Below are positions 1 to 7,755 of a stretch of 34,249 bases of DNA, one piece after another. The DNA comes from Thermoplasmata archaeon. Its GTDB lineage: Archaea > Thermoplasmatota > Thermoplasmata > Lutacidiplasmatales > UBA184. The stretch lies in assembly GCA_027306505.1 (NCBI GenBank), contig DAHUZP010000070.1, forward strand, positions 1-34,249, in the 5' to 3' direction. The notes under the pieces were generated by a model. It saw only the letters and a list, made by a program, of their open reading frames with translations. It was not told where the DNA came from and did not search any database. Position 1 is the first letter of the stretch. Each line of letters opens with the position of its first letter. The translations under genes were made by a program, and so were the position numbers.

Positions 1-56
1 TCCACCTCGATTTTGTTCCATTTGGGGGATTCGGTTCCAAAGACACCTCGAGCGCA

Positions 57-68
57 ACATCTAAATAG
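57..68 (+). promoter_or_regulatory. Possible TATA box of ftsZ
   Basis: An AT-rich stretch (ATCTAAATAG) stands out in GC-rich sequence about 75 nt upstream of the chosen ftsZ ATG. It would give a leader of roughly 50 nt that contains the palindrome at 90-106. The match to an archaeal TATA box is only moderate. Confidence 0.35.
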
Positions 69-89
69 CATACCTGGGAATGCTCTTGG

Positions 90-106
90 CGAGCGTCAGA
101 CGCTCG
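90..106. repeat. Perfect 8-bp inverted repeat in the ftsZ leader
   Basis: CGAGCGTC, one central A, then GACGCTCG. The palindrome sits 33 nt upstream of the ftsZ start and downstream of its possible TATA box. It could be a repressor operator or an mRNA hairpin. Only the symmetry is seen; the function is inferred. Confidence 0.5.
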
Positions 107-138
107 GCAGACAAACCCAAACCATCGGGGCGAGAGTC

Positions 139-1281
139 ATGAAATCCATCATCCAGGAAGCGATTGCGAAGCACCAAGAGACCAAGGCCCTCGAGGACCG
201 CCAGACCGGTGGTTCCCAAGGTCACGCGCTACCCGTCAGCGCGGACGACGAAGAACTGGCGAAGCTGGCCGAGCAACTGAAGGTCAACATCCGGATCGTC
301 GGTTGCGGAGGCGGCGGGTCCAACACCATCAACCGCTGCGTCGATGAGGGGATCCAGGGCGCGGAGATGTGCGCCATCAACACGGACGCGAAGCACCTCC
401 TCACCATCCACGCGCCACGCAAGGTCCTCATCGGCCGCCGGGCCACCAAGGGCCTGGGCGCCGGTGCCCGCCCCGAAGTGGGCGAGGAGGCCGCGCGCGA
501 GAACGAGGAGGATCTCAAGAACTTCCTCCAGGGCGCTCACATCGTCTTCGTCACAGCGGGGATGGGCGGAGGGACGGGCACGGGCTCGGCCCACGTCGTC
601 GGCCGCATCGCGAAGGAGATGGGCGCGCTCACGATGGGCGTCACCACCCTGCCCTTCTCTGCGGAGGGGGCGGTCCGCCTGGAGCAGGCCCGCGACGGGC
701 TCGAGCGCCTGCGGCGGGTGTGCGACACGACCATCGTCATCCAGAACGACAAGCTCCTGGAGCTCGTCCCCCGGATGCCCCTGGACGCCGCGTTCAAGCT
801 GGCCGACGCGGTCCTCATGACCGCGATCAAGGGGATCACCGAGATCGTCACGAAGCCCGGGCTCGTCAACCTGGACTACGCGGACCTGCTGACCATCATG
901 AAGGATGGCGGCGTGGCCCTGATCGGCCTCGGCGAGAGCGAGAACACGACGGACCGGGTGACCGAGGCGGTCACCGAGGCCCTGACCTCCCCGCTCCTCG
1001 GCGACGTGGACCTCAAGGACGCGACCGGCGCGCTGGTGCGCGTCGTGGGCGGCCCGTCCATGACCGTCAGCGAGGCGGAGAAGGCGGCGGCCCTCGTCGG
1101 CTCGAAGATCTCCAAGCGTGCCCGGATCATCTGGGGATGCACGGTGGACCCCTCGCCCGAGATGGAGAACACCATCAAGGTGCTCCTCATCATCACGGGC
1201 GTGAAGGCCGCGAGCCTCCTCGGGAGCCGCGGTGGGTATGCCCAAGGCGAGACCTCCGGCGGCATCGATCAGGTCAGCTGA
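139..1281 (+). CDS. ftsZ: Cell division protein FtsZ
   Basis: Tubulin-like GTPase that polymerises into the cytokinetic ring at mid-cell. The 380-aa product has the glycine-rich start of the nucleotide fold (GCGGGGSN, about residues 56-62), the tubulin/FtsZ signature GGGTGTGS at 143-150, and a T7 synergy loop NLDYADL at 244-250 that supplies the catalytic acid to the next subunit. The ATG at 139 was chosen because MKSIIQEAI resembles archaeal FtsZ N-termini. An in-frame ATG at 13 would add 42 residues of unrelated composition and run through the probable promoter. The N-terminal pattern is closer to FtsZ1, but FtsZ1 versus FtsZ2 cannot be settled by eye. It is followed after about 22 nt by the RNase P protein gene, so the two may be co-transcribed. 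Confidence 0.96.
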   Translation: MKSIIQEAIAKHQETKALEDRQTGGSQGHALPVSADDEELAKLAEQLKVNIRIVGCGGGGSNTINRCVDEGIQGAEMCAINTDAKHLLTIHAPRKVLIGRRATKGLGAGARPEVGEEAARENEEDLKNFLQGAHIVFVTAGMGGGTGTGSAHVVGRIAKEMGALTMGVTTLPFSAEGAVRLEQARDGLERLRRVCDTTIVIQNDKLLELVPRMPLDAAFKLADAVLMTAIKGITEIVTKPGLVNLDYADLLTIMKDGGVALIGLGESENTTDRVTEAVTEALTSPLLGDVDLKDATGALVRVVGGPSMTVSEAEKAAALVGSKISKRARIIWGCTVDPSPEMENTIKVLLIITGVKAASLLGSRGGYAQGETSGGIDQVS

Positions 1282-1303
1282 ACGGACGTCCGCGCAGCCA
1301 CCG

Positions 1304-1666
1304 TTGTCCACCGCGCCTTCGCCAGGTCGACCAACCCGTTCCCGCTATGTCGGGGTCGAGGTGGAGGGGGGACCCACCCCCTCCCCCCGAGAACTCGCCC
1401 GTCTTCTGGCACTTCGTCTCCCTCGAGGAGGTCCCGGTCGGACTTCCGATACCCTTCCTTGGGTCCGCGTCATTCGCATCGAGCGGGACCGCGCCGTGGT
1501 CGAGATCTCGCACGAGGACCTACCTGCGGCGCGCGCGTCGTGGAACGGTCCGCTGAGCCTCCTGCCCCCGGTGGGACCCGCTCCGGGCACCCTCTCCCTG
1601 CGGACCGCCCGCACCTGGGGCACGCTCAAGGACGCGAAGCTCTGGCTCGTCGCCCGCCGGCCATGA
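1304..1666 (+). CDS. rnp2: Probable RNase P protein component 2 (Pop5/Rnp2-like)
   Basis: Pop5/Rnp2 is a protein subunit of archaeal RNase P, which removes the 5' leader of pre-tRNA. The product begins with an RSRYVGVEVEGG strand like the family's R-Y-hydrophobic first strand. A middle strand (WVRVIRIERDRAVVEISHED) follows, and it ends with a TARTWGTLKDAK segment resembling the SGT(I/L)(K/R) C-terminal motif. No ATG is well placed. The TTG at 1304, 22 nt after the ftsZ stop, gives 120 aa, about the family length. An ATG at 1232 would overlap ftsZ by 50 nt and add Pro/Ala-rich residues. The middle, SerPro/Arg-rich part is divergent, so the assignment rests on the ends. No RNase P RNA was found in the window. 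Confidence 0.65.
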   Translation: MSTAPSPGRPTRSRYVGVEVEGGPTPSPRELARLLALRLPRGGPGRTSDTLPWVRVIRIERDRAVVEISHEDLPAARASWNGPLSLLPPVGPAPGTLSLRTARTWGTLKDAKLWLVARRP

Positions 1667-1738
1667 GCGGGCGGTAGGGAGGAAGGTCGCGCCCTGGGTC
1701 CCCCAAAGCCCTAAGGTCGGGCGTGGGCTCCAACGGCC

Positions 1739-2053
1739 GTGCCCGAGAGCCGACCCCCCGCCACATACGTGTCCGACCTCCGCCCCAACCGCGTCGCTAC
1801 GCTCGAGGGAACGGTGGTCCACCTGGAGGCCACCCGCGAGATCCTCGTGGACGGCGGGAGCACGAAGAAGGTCCGCAACGCCCGGCTCAAGGACGCGACG
1901 GGGGAGATCGCCCTCACGCTCTGGGGCCACGAAGTGGACCTCGTGTCCGAGGGCGACCGTGTCCGGATCACCGATGGCTGGGTCAAGGACTACAAGGGAC
2001 GGCTGCAGATCTCGCTCGGCCGCACCGGCAAGCTCGTGAAGATCGAACCCTAG
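1739..2053 (+). CDS. Single OB-fold nucleic-acid-binding protein (RPA/SSB-like)
   Basis: A 104-aa protein made almost entirely of one OB-fold of the RPA/aspartyl-tRNA synthetase anticodon-binding type. It has an opening strand NRVATLEGTVVHLEATREI, a central DATGEIALTLWGHEVDLVSEGDRVRI core with the typical D-x-(T/S)G-x-(I/A) turn, and a closing GWVKDYKGRLQISLG strand. Such short archaeal proteins bind single-stranded DNA or RNA, either as SSB-like monomers or as accessory factors. The GTG at 1739 is the natural start, about 10 residues before the fold. It follows the RNase P gene after 72 nt in the same direction. A 7-bp hairpin lies just beyond its stop. Confidence 0.75.
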   Translation: MPESRPPATYVSDLRPNRVATLEGTVVHLEATREILVDGGSTKKVRNARLKDATGEIALTLWGHEVDLVSEGDRVRITDGWVKDYKGRLQISLGRTGKLVKIEP

Positions 2054-2072
2054 GCCCAGGGGACAGGGGCCG

Positions 2073-2093
2073 CGGTCCCACCCGCGGGGACCG
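2073..2093 (+). terminator. Hairpin between the OB-fold gene and purH
   Basis: CGGTCCC, a 7-nt loop, then GGGACCG, 20 nt after the OB-fold stop codon. There is no T-run, so termination is uncertain in an archaeon. It may be a 3'-end stabilising hairpin. Confidence 0.3.
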
Positions 2094-2114
2094 GGCCTTC
2101 CGCAGAGCTTATTC

Positions 2115-2138
2115 CCCTGCGTACAACTTACAGCAGGG
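2115..2138 (+). promoter_or_regulatory. Small hairpin upstream of the purH start
   Basis: CCCTGC pairs with GCAGGG across a 12-nt loop, ending 8 nt before the GTG start of purH and just upstream of the purine-rich AAGAGG that probably serves as ribosome binding site. A weak AT-rich element (GCTTATT, about 2107-2113) could be the promoter. The regulatory role is speculative. Confidence 0.3.
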
Positions 2139-2146
2139 TAAGAGGC

Positions 2147-3727
2147 GTGGGCAGAGCATCGAGCGACGACCGGGTCATCCCGCACCGCGCCCTCTTGTCG
2201 GCCTTCGACCCTATGGCCTTCCTCCCCCTCGCGAAGGGGCTCGCGGAGAAAGGCGTGGAGCTCTGGGCGAGCTCCGGGACGCAGAAGCGCCTCACCGCCG
2301 AAGGGTTGACGGTCCGTTCCACCGAAGAGCTCACGGGGATCTCCGGTTGGTTCGGGCACCGCGTGGCGACGCTCCATCCAGCGATCTTCGGAGGGATCCT
2401 CGCCCCCCGGACCCCGGAGGGCGATCGGGAGCTCAAGGAACGGAACGTGCTGCCCTTCGACCTGGTCGCGGTCCTCTTCTATCCGTTCGAGGAGGAGCTC
2501 GCCCGCGGGACCACCCCCTCGGAGACGCTGGTGGAGAGGATAGACGTGGGAGGGCCCTCGCTCCTCAGGGCTGCCGCGAAGAACCACCGTTGGGTGGTGC
2601 CCATCGGTGACCCCACCGATGTGGGGCCGGTCCTGCGGGAGGTCAACGAGGAGCGCGGGATCTCCCTCTGGACCCGGCAGCGGCTCGCGGCGAAGGTCTT
2701 CCGTCGGACGGCCCTCCACGACATCGCGATCACCTCCTGGCTCAGCTCGACCATCGAGCCGGTAACGGATCACCTCCTGGCCTCCCCCTTCCTGGGGCTC
2801 GCCCCCACGGGGGAGTCGCTTCGCTACGGGGAGAACCCCCACCAGGCCTCCCAGGTCCTGGGGGTCTCCGGTCCCCCGGGGGTCCCCTTGCAGCCCTGGC
2901 CCCTCGAGGTCCTGAAGGGCGAGACCCTCTCCTACAACAACTACCTCGACCTCGAGAGGAGCCTCTCGCTGGTGAGCGAGTTCCCCCTCCCTTCGGCGGC
3001 CGTGGTGAAGCACGCGACCCCGTGCGGCGCGGCCAGCGCGGCGACGGTGGAGGAGGCCCTGGAGAAGGCCCTCGCCACGGACCCGGTCGCCCGCTACGGT
3101 TGCGGGCTCGCGATCAACGTCCCGCTCACCGTCGCCGCCGTGGACGCGCTCAAGGGGACCTTCGTCGACATCCTGGCCGGCCCAGAGTTCTCCCCGGAGG
3201 TGCAAGAGAGGCTCTCCCGGCGCAAGAAGCTCAAGCTTGTACAGGTCCGGCCCCCGGATCCGAAGGCCCCCCGCTGGGAAGCGCGGACGGCGACGGGGCG
3301 ATGGCTCCTGCAGGAGGTGGACCAGAGGGTCCTCGCGAAGGGAGAGCTCCGCCCGGTCACGAAGGCGAGGGCCACCCCGGAGGAGCTCTGCTCCACGGAC
3401 TTCGCCTGGCGGGTGGTCCGGCACGCGAAGAGCAACGCGGTGGTCCTCTCCAAGGGCTCGAGCACCGTGGGGATCGGGAGCGGACAGACCAGCCGGGTGG
3501 GAGCGGTCCGCGTGGCGCTCGAGGTCGCCGGAGAGCGAGCGAAAGGCTCCATCCTCGCCTCCGACGCCTACTTCCCCTTCCCCGACGGCATCGAAGAGGC
3601 GGGCAAGGCGGGGGTCCGCGTGATCGTGCAGCCCGGCGGTTCGATCCGGGACGAGGAGGTCATCGCCGCCGCGGACCGTTTCGGCCTCGCCATGTACTTC
3701 ACCGGCTGGCGCGTCTTCCGGCACTGA
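2147..3727 (+). CDS. purH: Bifunctional AICAR formyltransferase/IMP cyclohydrolase PurH
   Basis: Catalyses the last two steps of IMP synthesis: AICAR + 10-formyl-THF to FAICAR, then ring closure to IMP. The 526 aa match the usual length. The N-terminal MGS-fold cyclohydrolase domain shows SSGTQKRL (42-49), LHPAIFGGILA (76-86), FYPF (111-114) and IDVGGPSLLRAAAKNH (132-147). The transformylase domain shows RYGENPHQ (226-233), LSYNNYLDLE (261-270), KHATPCGAA (288-296, with the catalytic Lys-His), SNAV, SGQTSR, DAYFPFPDGIE, and the C-terminal PGGSIRDEEVI and TGWRVFRH. The GTG at 2147 has AAGAGG upstream. The Lys of the conserved RVKTLHP motif is Ala74 here, and the following HGG His is Phe81. Many archaea use PurP/PurO instead; this bacterial-type enzyme implies folate C1 chemistry. 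Confidence 0.95.
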   Translation: MGRASSDDRVIPHRALLSAFDPMAFLPLAKGLAEKGVELWASSGTQKRLTAEGLTVRSTEELTGISGWFGHRVATLHPAIFGGILAPRTPEGDRELKERNVLPFDLVAVLFYPFEEELARGTTPSETLVERIDVGGPSLLRAAAKNHRWVVPIGDPTDVGPVLREVNEERGISLWTRQRLAAKVFRRTALHDIAITSWLSSTIEPVTDHLLASPFLGLAPTGESLRYGENPHQASQVLGVSGPPGVPLQPWPLEVLKGETLSYNNYLDLERSLSLVSEFPLPSAAVVKHATPCGAASAATVEEALEKALATDPVARYGCGLAINVPLTVAAVDALKGTFVDILAGPEFSPEVQERLSRRKKLKLVQVRPPDPKAPRWEARTATGRWLLQEVDQRVLAKGELRPVTKARATPEELCSTDFAWRVVRHAKSNAVVLSKGSSTVGIGSGQTSRVGAVRVALEVAGERAKGSILASDAYFPFPDGIEEAGKAGVRVIVQPGGSIRDEEVIAAADRFGLAMYFTGWRVFRH

Positions 3728-3762
3728 GAAGAGGGCACCTTACAGCGGGAACTGACGAGGAA

Positions 3763-3772
3763 GAGTTTATCA
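3763..3772 (+). promoter_or_regulatory. TATA box of the helicase gene
   Basis: AGTTTATCAA lies about 33 nt upstream of the ATG at 3801. Transcription should start 5-10 nt before the ATG, giving a very short leader, so the helicase is probably transcribed independently of purH. Confidence 0.5.
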
Positions 3773-3800
3773 ACGCAGGGCCGGAACTGCCCGCCTGACC

Positions 3801-5792
3801 ATGGCCTTCTGTCCTCGGTGCAAGCGTTTGATGCGCCCGGACCTCTTCCTGAGGAAGAACCTCTGCCCCAGCTGCGGACTGGGCATCCCCATGGAAGGCC
3901 CTCGCCCGAGGGCGGTCGCGACGGCCGCAAGAGAGGAGCGAGCGGCTCCTGCGACCCCGACGTTCTCGTATCGCGCGGGGCAGGCAGAGGCCGTTCGCCA
4001 GATCCTCACGGCCATCAACGAGGGAGTGACCACCATCCTCCTGGAGGCGCCCGTCGGGTTCGGGAAGAGCTTGGTCGTCACCGAGGTGGCGAAGCAGCTC
4101 CGCGCAAGGGGTTGGCGCGGCTACTACACCTCCCCTCAGAACGCGCTCTTGGACCAGGTCGCGAGCGACCCCCTGACCGGTCCCTCCTGGAGTGTGGCCC
4201 GAGGAAGGAAGAACTACCCCTGTCTGCAGTCCCCTAACGACACCACCGTCGCGGAAGGCTGGTGCTTCTTTGGCAGGCCCTGTTCCTGCCTGGAGAAGGT
4301 CGGTCCGAGCGGCGGACCCAGCCCCACGTGCCCCGGATGTCACGGCACCGGCCGCAGGGACCCTCGGACCGATCCTTGGTCGTGCGGCTACAGGGATGGG
4401 CAAGGGGAGCCCGAGCGGTGCCCGTACTTCGAGGCGCGCGAGATCGCCGCTCGTTCCCAGCTCTCGGCGATGACCTTCGACTACCTGATCTCCGCGTCCA
4501 CCACCGCCGAGGAGGGGGCGACGGAGGGACCACCGGAGGTCGGCGCACCGGCGATGCCTCCCCTGCCCCGCTTCGAGCCCAGGGACTTCCTGATCATCGA
4601 CGAGGCGCACGGCCTCGGAGAGGAGGGGCCACGCAGCTACGCGCTCACCCTGCATCGGGAGAAATGGCCGAGCGCGGAGTGGTCCGCGTGGTGGGCAGCG
4701 GAGGGTGAGCCCCTTCTCCAAGCCTCGGAAGAGGAGCTCCTCGCCCTCTCGCCTACCGTGGTGGAGGGGTTCCTTCTCGCCGCCAAGGAGGCGGCCCGTC
4801 TTCACCTGGAGCACCTCGTCGTCACCCCCCTGTCAGGAGAGGAGGACCTTCGGAAGCGCTCCCGGGCCCGCATGCAGGCGGAGCAAGAGGAGCGCAAGCT
4901 CTCCAACGCTCTCGAGGACCTTCGAGGGGGATCGCCATGGATCGTCGGCTTAGATGCCGATACACGGGGACTTCGTCTTTCTCCGGTGCTCGGCACGACG
5001 TTCCTGACACAGCTCCTTTGGCCCTTGGCCCGCGTGCGCATCCTGGCCTCGGCGACCTTTCTCGACCCAGAGACGTTCTTGTCCGAGCTTGGCCTCCCCA
5101 CCGGCAAGGTGCTGCACCTGCGGCCAGATTCCGATTTCCCGCCCGGAGCAGCCCCCATCTACACACGACCTTCGGTCACCCTCTCCTACGACAGGAGGGA
5201 GCAAGGTTGGCGCGAGGCGACCGAGATGCTCGACGTCATCCTCGACCACGAGCCGGAGCGGGGCATCGTCCATGTCAACTCCTACACGCTCTTGGACCAT
5301 CTGCGGCTTAACGCTGCGGAGCGCCATCGTGCCCGCCTCGTCTTCCACGGTCGGCGCTCCAGGACCGGCGAATTCGAGCGTTGGACCAAGGAGGGAGGCC
5401 GGGGGACGGTCTTCGTAGGGGTCCATTTCGAGCAAGGGACGGACCTCAAGGACGAGCTCGCCCGATGGCAGGTGGTGGTGAAGTGCCCCTGGGCGCCGGT
5501 CAAAGACCCCAGGGTCGTGGCACGGCGTGCCCTACCGGACGGAGGGAGCTGGTACGAGCTGCAGGCGCTGAGGTCCTTGGTCCAATCGTTCGGTCGGATC
5601 GTTCGGTCCCCAGAGGACCATGGGCGAACCTACGTGCTGGACGCGTCAGCGGTACGACTGCTCCATCGTTGCAGCTCGACCCTACCCCCGTACATCCGCG
5701 CTCGCCTCCAGGCCGGGGAAGCGGGGCCGCCCTTCCTATTCGCCCAGGCTGCTCCGGACCCCACGAAGGGCACCGCCCCCACCGGGACCTGA
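3801..5792 (+). CDS. XPD/DinG-like superfamily 2 DNA helicase with extra cysteine modules
   Basis: Predicted ATP-dependent 5'-3' DNA helicase of the Fe-S XPD/DinG/Rad3 group, 663 aa. In order: a zinc ribbon C4-x2-C7...C22-x2-C25; a Q-motif-like region (SYRAGQAEAV, about 56-65); Walker A APVGFGKS (83-90); an expanded cysteine-rich region with C141, C155, C161, C163, C177, C180, C195 and C207; the DEAH box D267-H270; and motif VI QSFGRIVRS (about 595-603). RGRKNYPC before C141 and RCPYFEA after C207 match the first and last Fe-S cysteine contexts of XPD/DinG. The region between holds CPGCHGTG, a DnaJ-type CxxCxGxG knuckle. The substrate is unknown; DNA repair or R-loop resolution is plausible. 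Start ATG at 3801 is supported by the nearby TATA box. It is the last + strand gene before a convergent SDR gene. Confidence 0.85.
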   Translation: MAFCPRCKRLMRPDLFLRKNLCPSCGLGIPMEGPRPRAVATAAREERAAPATPTFSYRAGQAEAVRQILTAINEGVTTILLEAPVGFGKSLVVTEVAKQLRARGWRGYYTSPQNALLDQVASDPLTGPSWSVARGRKNYPCLQSPNDTTVAEGWCFFGRPCSCLEKVGPSGGPSPTCPGCHGTGRRDPRTDPWSCGYRDGQGEPERCPYFEAREIAARSQLSAMTFDYLISASTTAEEGATEGPPEVGAPAMPPLPRFEPRDFLIIDEAHGLGEEGPRSYALTLHREKWPSAEWSAWWAAEGEPLLQASEEELLALSPTVVEGFLLAAKEAARLHLEHLVVTPLSGEEDLRKRSRARMQAEQEERKLSNALEDLRGGSPWIVGLDADTRGLRLSPVLGTTFLTQLLWPLARVRILASATFLDPETFLSELGLPTGKVLHLRPDSDFPPGAAPIYTRPSVTLSYDRREQGWREATEMLDVILDHEPERGIVHVNSYTLLDHLRLNAAERHRARLVFHGRRSRTGEFERWTKEGGRGTVFVGVHFEQGTDLKDELARWQVVVKCPWAPVKDPRVVARRALPDGGSWYELQALRSLVQSFGRIVRSPEDHGRTYVLDASAVRLLHRCSSTLPPYIRARLQAGEAGPPFLFAQAAPDPTKGTAPTGT

Positions 5793-5814
5793 GGTGGGGG
5801 GGGTACCCCCCACC
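5793..5814 (+). terminator. 9-bp G/C hairpin right after the helicase stop
   Basis: GGTGGGGGG, a 4-nt loop (GGTA), then CCCCCCACC begins immediately after the TGA. It lies in the 217-bp convergent gap between the helicase and the SDR gene; nothing else was recognised in that gap. No T-tract follows, so a bidirectional transcript-end hairpin is a guess. Confidence 0.35.
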
Positions 5815-6009
5815 CCTCCCCGGTACGTGCCGACGAGGACATGGACCCCGCTCCAACGACGGCCGCGCACCGAAGAAGTGCGAGACCGACCGGGGGTCGA
5901 GATGGGACCTTCCGGGCCGCCGCCTCAGCAGGCACCGCTCGCATGAGGATGGGGCCGAAGGGGGAACGGCCCCTCCCCCCGAGCGATCGCCCTCCGGTGC
6001 GACCAGAGG

Positions 6010-7671
6010 TCAACCCTCCATCTTTCCGCCCCCCGGCGAAGCAGGTAGGCGAAGGGCTCGGTCCATGAGCGGGCGCGTGCCCCGATACATCCAGAGGAGT
6101 GCGAGGGCCCGGGGAGGCACCACGACCACGGGCCTCGGCCGCAGGACGGTGCGCTCCGCGAGCCTCCCCACCTCGTCCGGGCCGATCATGACCCTGCGCA
6201 TGAGGCCGGACTCCCTCAGGTCCCTGCGACCCGCCTCGCTCGCCGTCGCGATGAAGTCGGTGTCGACGGTGACCGGCTCGAGCACGCTCGCATGGAGGCT
6301 CGCGGTGCCGACCTCCCTCCCCAGGGAGAGGGTGAATCCTTTGACGGCCCCCTTGATGCCGGAGTAGGGAGCCAGGCGGGGGAGGGGCACCTCGGCGGCC
6401 ATGCTCCCCACGTTCAGCACGTGACCGCGTCCCTTCGCCAGCATCGAGGGCAGGAGGGCCCGGGTGACGGCAAGGACCGCGATCAGGTCCACCCCGAGCT
6501 GGACCGTGAGCTGCCGTGCGTCCTGGCGCGACAGGCGCCGGAAGAACCCGATCCCCGCGTTGTTGACGAGAAGGTAGGGAGCCCCCCAGGTCTCGAGCGT
6601 GAGGTCCCGAAGACGTTCGGGCGCCCCCGGGAGGAGCAGGTCCTGGACCAGGACCTTCGCCTCGCCCCCCGCCTTGCGGGCCTCACCCGCGACCTCCTCC
6701 AGTGCGGTCGCGTCCCTGGCAGTGAGGACCAACCGCATGCCATGGGAGGCGAGACGCAGCGCGATCCGCCGCCCGATCCCACGGGACGCCCCCGTGACCA
6801 CGGCGGTCCTCCCCCGGAGGGCGCTCGCAGGGACGAGCGCTGGAGGGCCCCCGCTCCGGGAGGGCGTCCCGCCCCCGGAGTGGAGCGCACGCTCGCCATA
6901 CTGTTGGAGGACCGAAGAGGAGGGAGGAGACCTCTCGTGCGCATGGAAGCGGAGGTGCCGCAGCGAAGGGTGACGCCAGGCGCGGAGGAAGGTCCGGGCG
7001 ACCGCCGCCTCGCTGACCATGAACCGTCGGTGGGCCTCGTGAAGCCCGGTCCTCCCTTCGGCCACCTCGCTCGCGACCGGAGGCGATGGGAACCCGGCCG
7101 GTTCGAGGTAGGTCACGTGCACGCCCTGCTTCGCCACCTCCCGGTCCAGCGCCGTCAGGAAGGGAGGCAGGGCCATGGCGAGGGCCGAATGGACGGCAGC
7201 ATGGCGCAGGGGGGCGCGCGCCGCGGCCGATCCCATGACCAGGACGCGACCGGCGCCGGCCTCGATCATCGATGGCAGCAGGCCCCGGGCGAGGACCACG
7301 AGCGTCGAGTACCCCCGGTGGGCCTCGGCGACGAGGTCCGCCGGTGCGCGCTCGGAGAACCGTCCCGGGATGGGCGGTGGGAGCACGTGGATGAGGTGGC
7401 GGGCGGTGCGATGTTCCGGGCGAAGACGGTCCATGAGCGCGACCACCGCCGAGAGATCAGTGAGGTCCGACCCGACCGTGAAGGCGGACCCGCCCACCTC
7501 CTCCACCCGGTCCCGGACCCGGTCCAAGGCCTCGCCGGGCGGATCGACGAGCACCGTGGTCAAGCCCTCCCTCGCGAGGGCCTCGGCGACGATCGCGCCC
7601 CAGGAGCTAGAGGCCCCCGAGAGGACGGCGACGTCCCCCGAACGAGCGGAAGATGCGCCGGGCTCGCTCAT
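6010..7671 (-). CDS. Tandem-fused short-chain dehydrogenase/reductase (pseudo-SDR + active SDR)
   Basis: 553 aa containing two SDR Rossmann domains. The C-terminal domain (about 286-540) is a complete classical SDR: cofactor motif TGASRGIG (293-300), NNAG (370-373), catalytic Ser423 and YSGIK with Tyr436/Lys440. It should carry out NAD(P)H-dependent oxidoreduction on an unknown carbonyl or alcohol. The N-terminal domain (about 12-245) has the same layout (SGASSSWG at 18-25, VMGSAAA at 145-151). At the active-site helix it reads HSALA, so the Tyr position is His161 and the Lys position Ala165. It is probably catalytically dead and structural or regulatory. Residues 246-285 are a Ser/Pro/Gly-rich linker. 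ATG at 7671. It lies 84 nt downstream of the thioredoxin gene on the same strand, a possible redox operon. Two translated-together genes were ruled out because the frame is continuous. Confidence 0.85.
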   Translation of the reverse strand: MSEPGASSARSGDVAVLSGASSSWGAIVAEALAREGLTTVLVDPPGEALDRVRDRVEEVGGSAFTVGSDLTDLSAVVALMDRLRPEHRTARHLIHVLPPPIPGRFSERAPADLVAEAHRGYSTLVVLARGLLPSMIEAGAGRVLVMGSAAARAPLRHAAVHSALAMALPPFLTALDREVAKQGVHVTYLEPAGFPSPPVASEVAEGRTGLHEAHRRFMVSEAAVARTFLRAWRHPSLRHLRFHAHERSPPSSSVLQQYGERALHSGGGTPSRSGGPPALVPASALRGRTAVVTGASRGIGRRIALRLASHGMRLVLTARDATALEEVAGEARKAGGEAKVLVQDLLLPGAPERLRDLTLETWGAPYLLVNNAGIGFFRRLSRQDARQLTVQLGVDLIAVLAVTRALLPSMLAKGRGHVLNVGSMAAEVPLPRLAPYSGIKGAVKGFTLSLGREVGTASLHASVLEPVTVDTDFIATASEAGRRDLRESGLMRRVMIGPDEVGRLAERTVLRPRPVVVVPPRALALLWMYRGTRPLMDRALRLPASPGGGKMEG

Positions 7672-7696
7672 AGGATCGCTGGGGGGGACGCTCTGA

Positions 7697-7728
7697 GGTC
7701 GTTGAAGGGCAGGAGACCACCAACGACC
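7697..7728 (-). terminator. 8-bp inverted repeat between thioredoxin and SDR genes
   Basis: GGTCGTTG and CAACGACC, 16 nt apart, lie in the 84-nt gap after the thioredoxin stop. It could be a processing or partial termination hairpin separating the two genes. Only the symmetry is observed. Confidence 0.35.
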
Positions 7729-7755
7729 GAAGCGGAGGGCACCCGAAGGGTCCTC

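Noticed and set aside
229..1311. 360-codon open frame antisense to ftsZ
   Set aside because: High-GC shadow: Asp/Arg/Gly-rich composition with no recognisable family, while the sense strand is unambiguous FtsZ.
3612..3650. T-arm-like GGTTCGATCC sequence
   Set aside because: It lies inside the conserved PGGSIRDEE coding segment of purH, with no cloverleaf around it.
1520..3724. 734-codon open frame antisense to purH
   Set aside because: Shadow of PurH third-position GC bias; no domain seen, and it also spans several real genes and their gaps.
5841..6068. 75-codon open frame after the helicase gene
   Set aside because: Pro/Arg-rich, overlaps the SDR 3' end on the opposite strand, and no ribosome binding site or homology is visible.
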